A stretch of 64,000 nucleotides of DNA from Fimbriimonadaceae bacterium (GTDB taxonomy: Bacteria; Armatimonadota; Fimbriimonadia; Fimbriimonadales; Fimbriimonadaceae), in NCBI GenBank assembly GCA_019454105.1, contig CP075364.1:561362-625361 (forward strand), given 5' to 3'. The position numbers and the translations under genes were made by a program. Numbering within the stretch: the first letter of the stretch is position 1; every line of letters begins with the position of its first letter. The notes under the pieces are model-generated. The model was not told the origin of the DNA, did not search any database, and saw only the letters and a program-made list of their open reading frames with translations. Positions 62,134-64,000 of this stretch are shown one piece after another.

Positions 62134-64000
62134 CTAGCTCGAACGGAACGAGACTCCGGGCACATGCCCAGCGACGCCCTGCATGGCCCGGAGATCTTCC
62201 AGCTTCAGCGTCTGTTCTTCCCATGCGCTGAAGCTGGCCGCCACTTCTTCGATCAGTTCTTGGTGCCGCCGCGTGAGTTCGATAATGTCCTGCGAAGGGG
62301 AAACATTGGCGAGTTGTGCCTCAACGTCCTTGAGAGCGGCCTCGCTGGCTGCGACTTGACCTTCCAATTCCTCGACCAGCCGTTCCACTCGGCCGATCTC
62401 TTTGCTGAGTTCTCGTGGCGATAAGCCAGGCCGCTTCTCCGGAGGGGCATTTCCAGCCCGAGGCTTTTCAGAGGGCTCAGGAGCTTGAGTCCCTGCCCGG
62501 TAGTCGGCAAACGAGCCCATGTAGACGATCGGCCCAGTGCGACGCACGTCCAGCACCCGGTCAGTGACCTGCTCAAGGAGCCAGCGGTCGTGGGAGACCA
62601 GCACGAGCGTGCCTGTGTACTGACGGAGCACCTCCGCGAGCGCCTCCCGTGAGTCCATATCGAGGTGGTTGGTCGGTTCGTCAAGGACCAGCAAGTTGGG
62701 ATCGAGCTGGGTGAGGCTTGCCAGCACGAGCTTGTTCTTCTCGCCCCCGCTCAAAGTCCGTACAGGGCGCATCTGTTCGTCACCGGAGAAGAGGAACCGA
62801 CCAAGGAGGTCCCGCGCCGCACCGGCGTCCATCCCGCAGTTCCAGACCAAGTATTCGAGCGGGGACACGTCCGGATCGAGTTCGGTGACGTCCTGATGAA
62901 AGTAAGCCAGTTGCACATTGCTGCCGATCTTGACTTGGCCGCCAAGGGCGTCGGTCTCACCGAGACAGGTCTTGATCAGCGACGATTTGCCCGCCCCGTT
63001 TTCGCCGACCACTCCCCACCGCTCTCCCCAACGCACCGTCCAATCGAGCCCATCGATCAAGACGACGTCGTCGTCCTCGGCCCTGAACCCGACCCGGAGC
63101 CCTTGACAAGCGATGACGCTGTCGCCGCTGCGCTTCGTAGGCTTGAATCCCGCCGCCATCGATCGCTCCCGTTCCGGTAAGGCGACCCGCTGGTCTTCGA
63201 GCTTCTCCATCTGCTTGAGCCGCCCCCGGGCTTGGGCCGTTCGTTGAGAGTTCATGAAGCGCCGGACATACTCGTCCAGCTTGGCGATCTGGGCGTCTTG
63301 CCTCTTGGCCGTTTCCCGCAGCCGGGCGTCTTCCTCAGCCCGGAGTCTGAGAAATTGACGGAAGTCGCCGGGAAATTGCTTTGTCGTGGCGCCGCGGATT
63401 TCGATCACTGACTCCACGGTGTTCTCCAAGAACGTACGGTCGTGGCTGACGATCAACACGGCCCCATGGTAGGCCCGGATCCATCGCTCGAGCCATTCCG
63501 TCGCCTGGAGGTCCAAGTGGTTGGTCGGCTCATCCAGGATCAAGAGGTCAGGTTCCTCCAGCAATAACCGGGCGATGGCCAAGCGCGTCCTCTCGCCGCC
63601 GCTCAGGACTTCGGTGGGCTTGTCGAACTCGTCTTCCGTGAACCCCATCCGCTGGAGCACCGTCCTGACGTCCGACTCAAGCGAGTACCCTTCGGCCTCC
63701 AAAAAGTGCTCATGGAGCAAGGCGTACTCCTCCAAGTCCTGCGGGGTGGCGCCACCCTCCATAGAGCGTTCGAGCTCTTCCAGCCGGGACTTGAGGGCGA
63801 TCCGGTCGGCCTGGGCCGACTCGGCTTCCTCCAAAACGGTGCGCCCTTCGCCCACGGAGTGCTCCTGCCTCAGGTACCCGACCTTCGCTCCTCGGGCGAG
63901 TTGCACCGTGCCAGAGTCCGGCTCATACTGGCCTGTGATGATCCTGAGCAAGGTCGTCTTGCCCGTGCCGTTGCGGCCCACCAAAGCGACCTTTTGGCGA
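62134..64000 (-). CDS. ABC-F ATP-binding protein (Uup/EttA-like), 5' end cut by the window
   Basis: The last 622 residues of a soluble twin-ATPase ABC-F protein; the reading frame continues through the right edge (QKVALVGRNGTG), so the start lies outside. First ATPase: Walker A GRNGTGKTT, signature LSGGERTRLAIARLLL, Walker B LLILDEPTNHLDL. Second: GENGAGKSSLIKTC, LSGGEKNKLVLASL and LLVLDEPTNHLDMD. Between them is the long-helix linker (RRFMNSQRTAQARGRLKQ). The C-terminal coiled coil (about the last 80 residues) fits Uup-type DNA/ribosome-binding members. Ribosome-associated translation factors of this kind are cytosolic. Confidence 0.93.
   Translation of the reverse strand, partial: RQKVALVGRNGTGKTTLLRIITGQYEPDSGTVQLARGAKVGYLRQEHSVGEGRTVLEEAESAQADRIALKSRLEELERSMEGGATPQDLEEYALLHEHFLEAEGYSLESDVRTVLQRMGFTEDEFDKPTEVLSGGERTRLAIARLLLEEPDLLILDEPTNHLDLQATEWLERWIRAYHGAVLIVSHDRTFLENTVESVIEIRGATTKQFPGDFRQFLRLRAEEDARLRETAKRQDAQIAKLDEYVRRFMNSQRTAQARGRLKQMEKLEDQRVALPERERSMAAGFKPTKRSGDSVIACQGLRVGFRAEDDDVVLIDGLDWTVRWGERWGVVGENGAGKSSLIKTCLGETDALGGQVKIGSNVQLAYFHQDVTELDPDVSPLEYLVWNCGMDAGAARDLLGRFLFSGDEQMRPVRTLSGGEKNKLVLASLTQLDPNLLVLDEPTNHLDMDSREALAEVLRQYTGTLVLVSHDRWLLEQVTDRVLDVRRTGPIVYMGSFADYRAGTQAPEPSEKPRAGNAPPEKRPGLSPRELSKEIGRVERLVEELEGQVAASEAALKDVEAQLANVSPSQDIIELTRRHQELIEEVAASFSAWEEQTLKLEDLRAMQGVAGHVPGVSFRSS

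Overview
The window looks like a chromosomal piece of a free-living, flagellated, GC-rich (roughly 60 %) bacterium with a Gram-negative-type envelope. PEP-CTERM sorting tails, a fliK-flgD-flgE cluster, a Tricorn-type protease, many secreted beta-propeller proteins and several DinB-fold proteins in one window fit Armatimonadota (Fimbriimonadia-like). That placement is inference from gene content, not from a marker gene. No phage, IS element, CRISPR array, rRNA or tRNA was found.

Layout. 0-6 kb: a histone-deacetylase-like AcuC protein facing left, then a tight rightward operon (UbiA prenyltransferase, degenerate aldo/keto-reductase-like protein, small membrane protein, FAD amine oxidase, YtcJ-type amidohydrolase). 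6-10 kb: a leftward group of a zinc-ribbon/TPR membrane protein, a TPR protein and a PilZ (c-di-GMP) membrane protein, preceded by a sigma-region-4-like HTH protein. 10-14.2 kb: gcvT, a small unknown gene, and groES and groEL with three CIRCE operators; their likely repressor gene hrcA lies at 35-36 kb. 14.4-22.8 kb: mostly envelope or secreted proteins (trypsin-like protease, membrane proteins, LamG-like, CHRD-like, PEP-CTERM) with SRPBCC, DinB and cupin proteins between them. 22.9-24.5 kb: a dicarboxylate/amino-acid symporter. 24.6-30.9 kb: small enzymes and binding proteins (DoxX, three DinB, VOC, cyclic-nucleotide-binding, DUF1579) around a leftward operon of three DM13-like secreted proteins plus an ECF sigma factor and a zinc-finger anti-sigma protein. 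30.9-43 kb: a TPR-like lipoprotein, HPPD, amidase, hrcA, an orphan trpA, a repeat-built PEP-CTERM protein, era, and a large GH42-like protein with charged tails. 43-47 kb: fliK, flgD, a flagellar operon protein and flgE. 47-62 kb: a Tricorn homologue, a WD40 protein, a sugar-phosphate isomerase, a beta-helix protein and two tandem BNR-propeller giants. The right edge cuts an ABC-F ATPase gene.

Cross-cutting signals. (1) At least 14 genes have a TAnnnT hexamer ending 4-10 nt before the start codon, and most of these lack a clear Shine-Dalgarno; this points to leaderless or near-leaderless transcripts and corrects several starts. (2) Three neighbouring secreted propeller proteins of different type appear to end in the same roughly 100-residue C-terminal module. 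(3) A G-rich palindromic intergenic repeat occurs about ten times, once amplified in tandem. (4) A PEP-CTERM gene has a leader with two mutually exclusive hairpins, one covering its TTG start.
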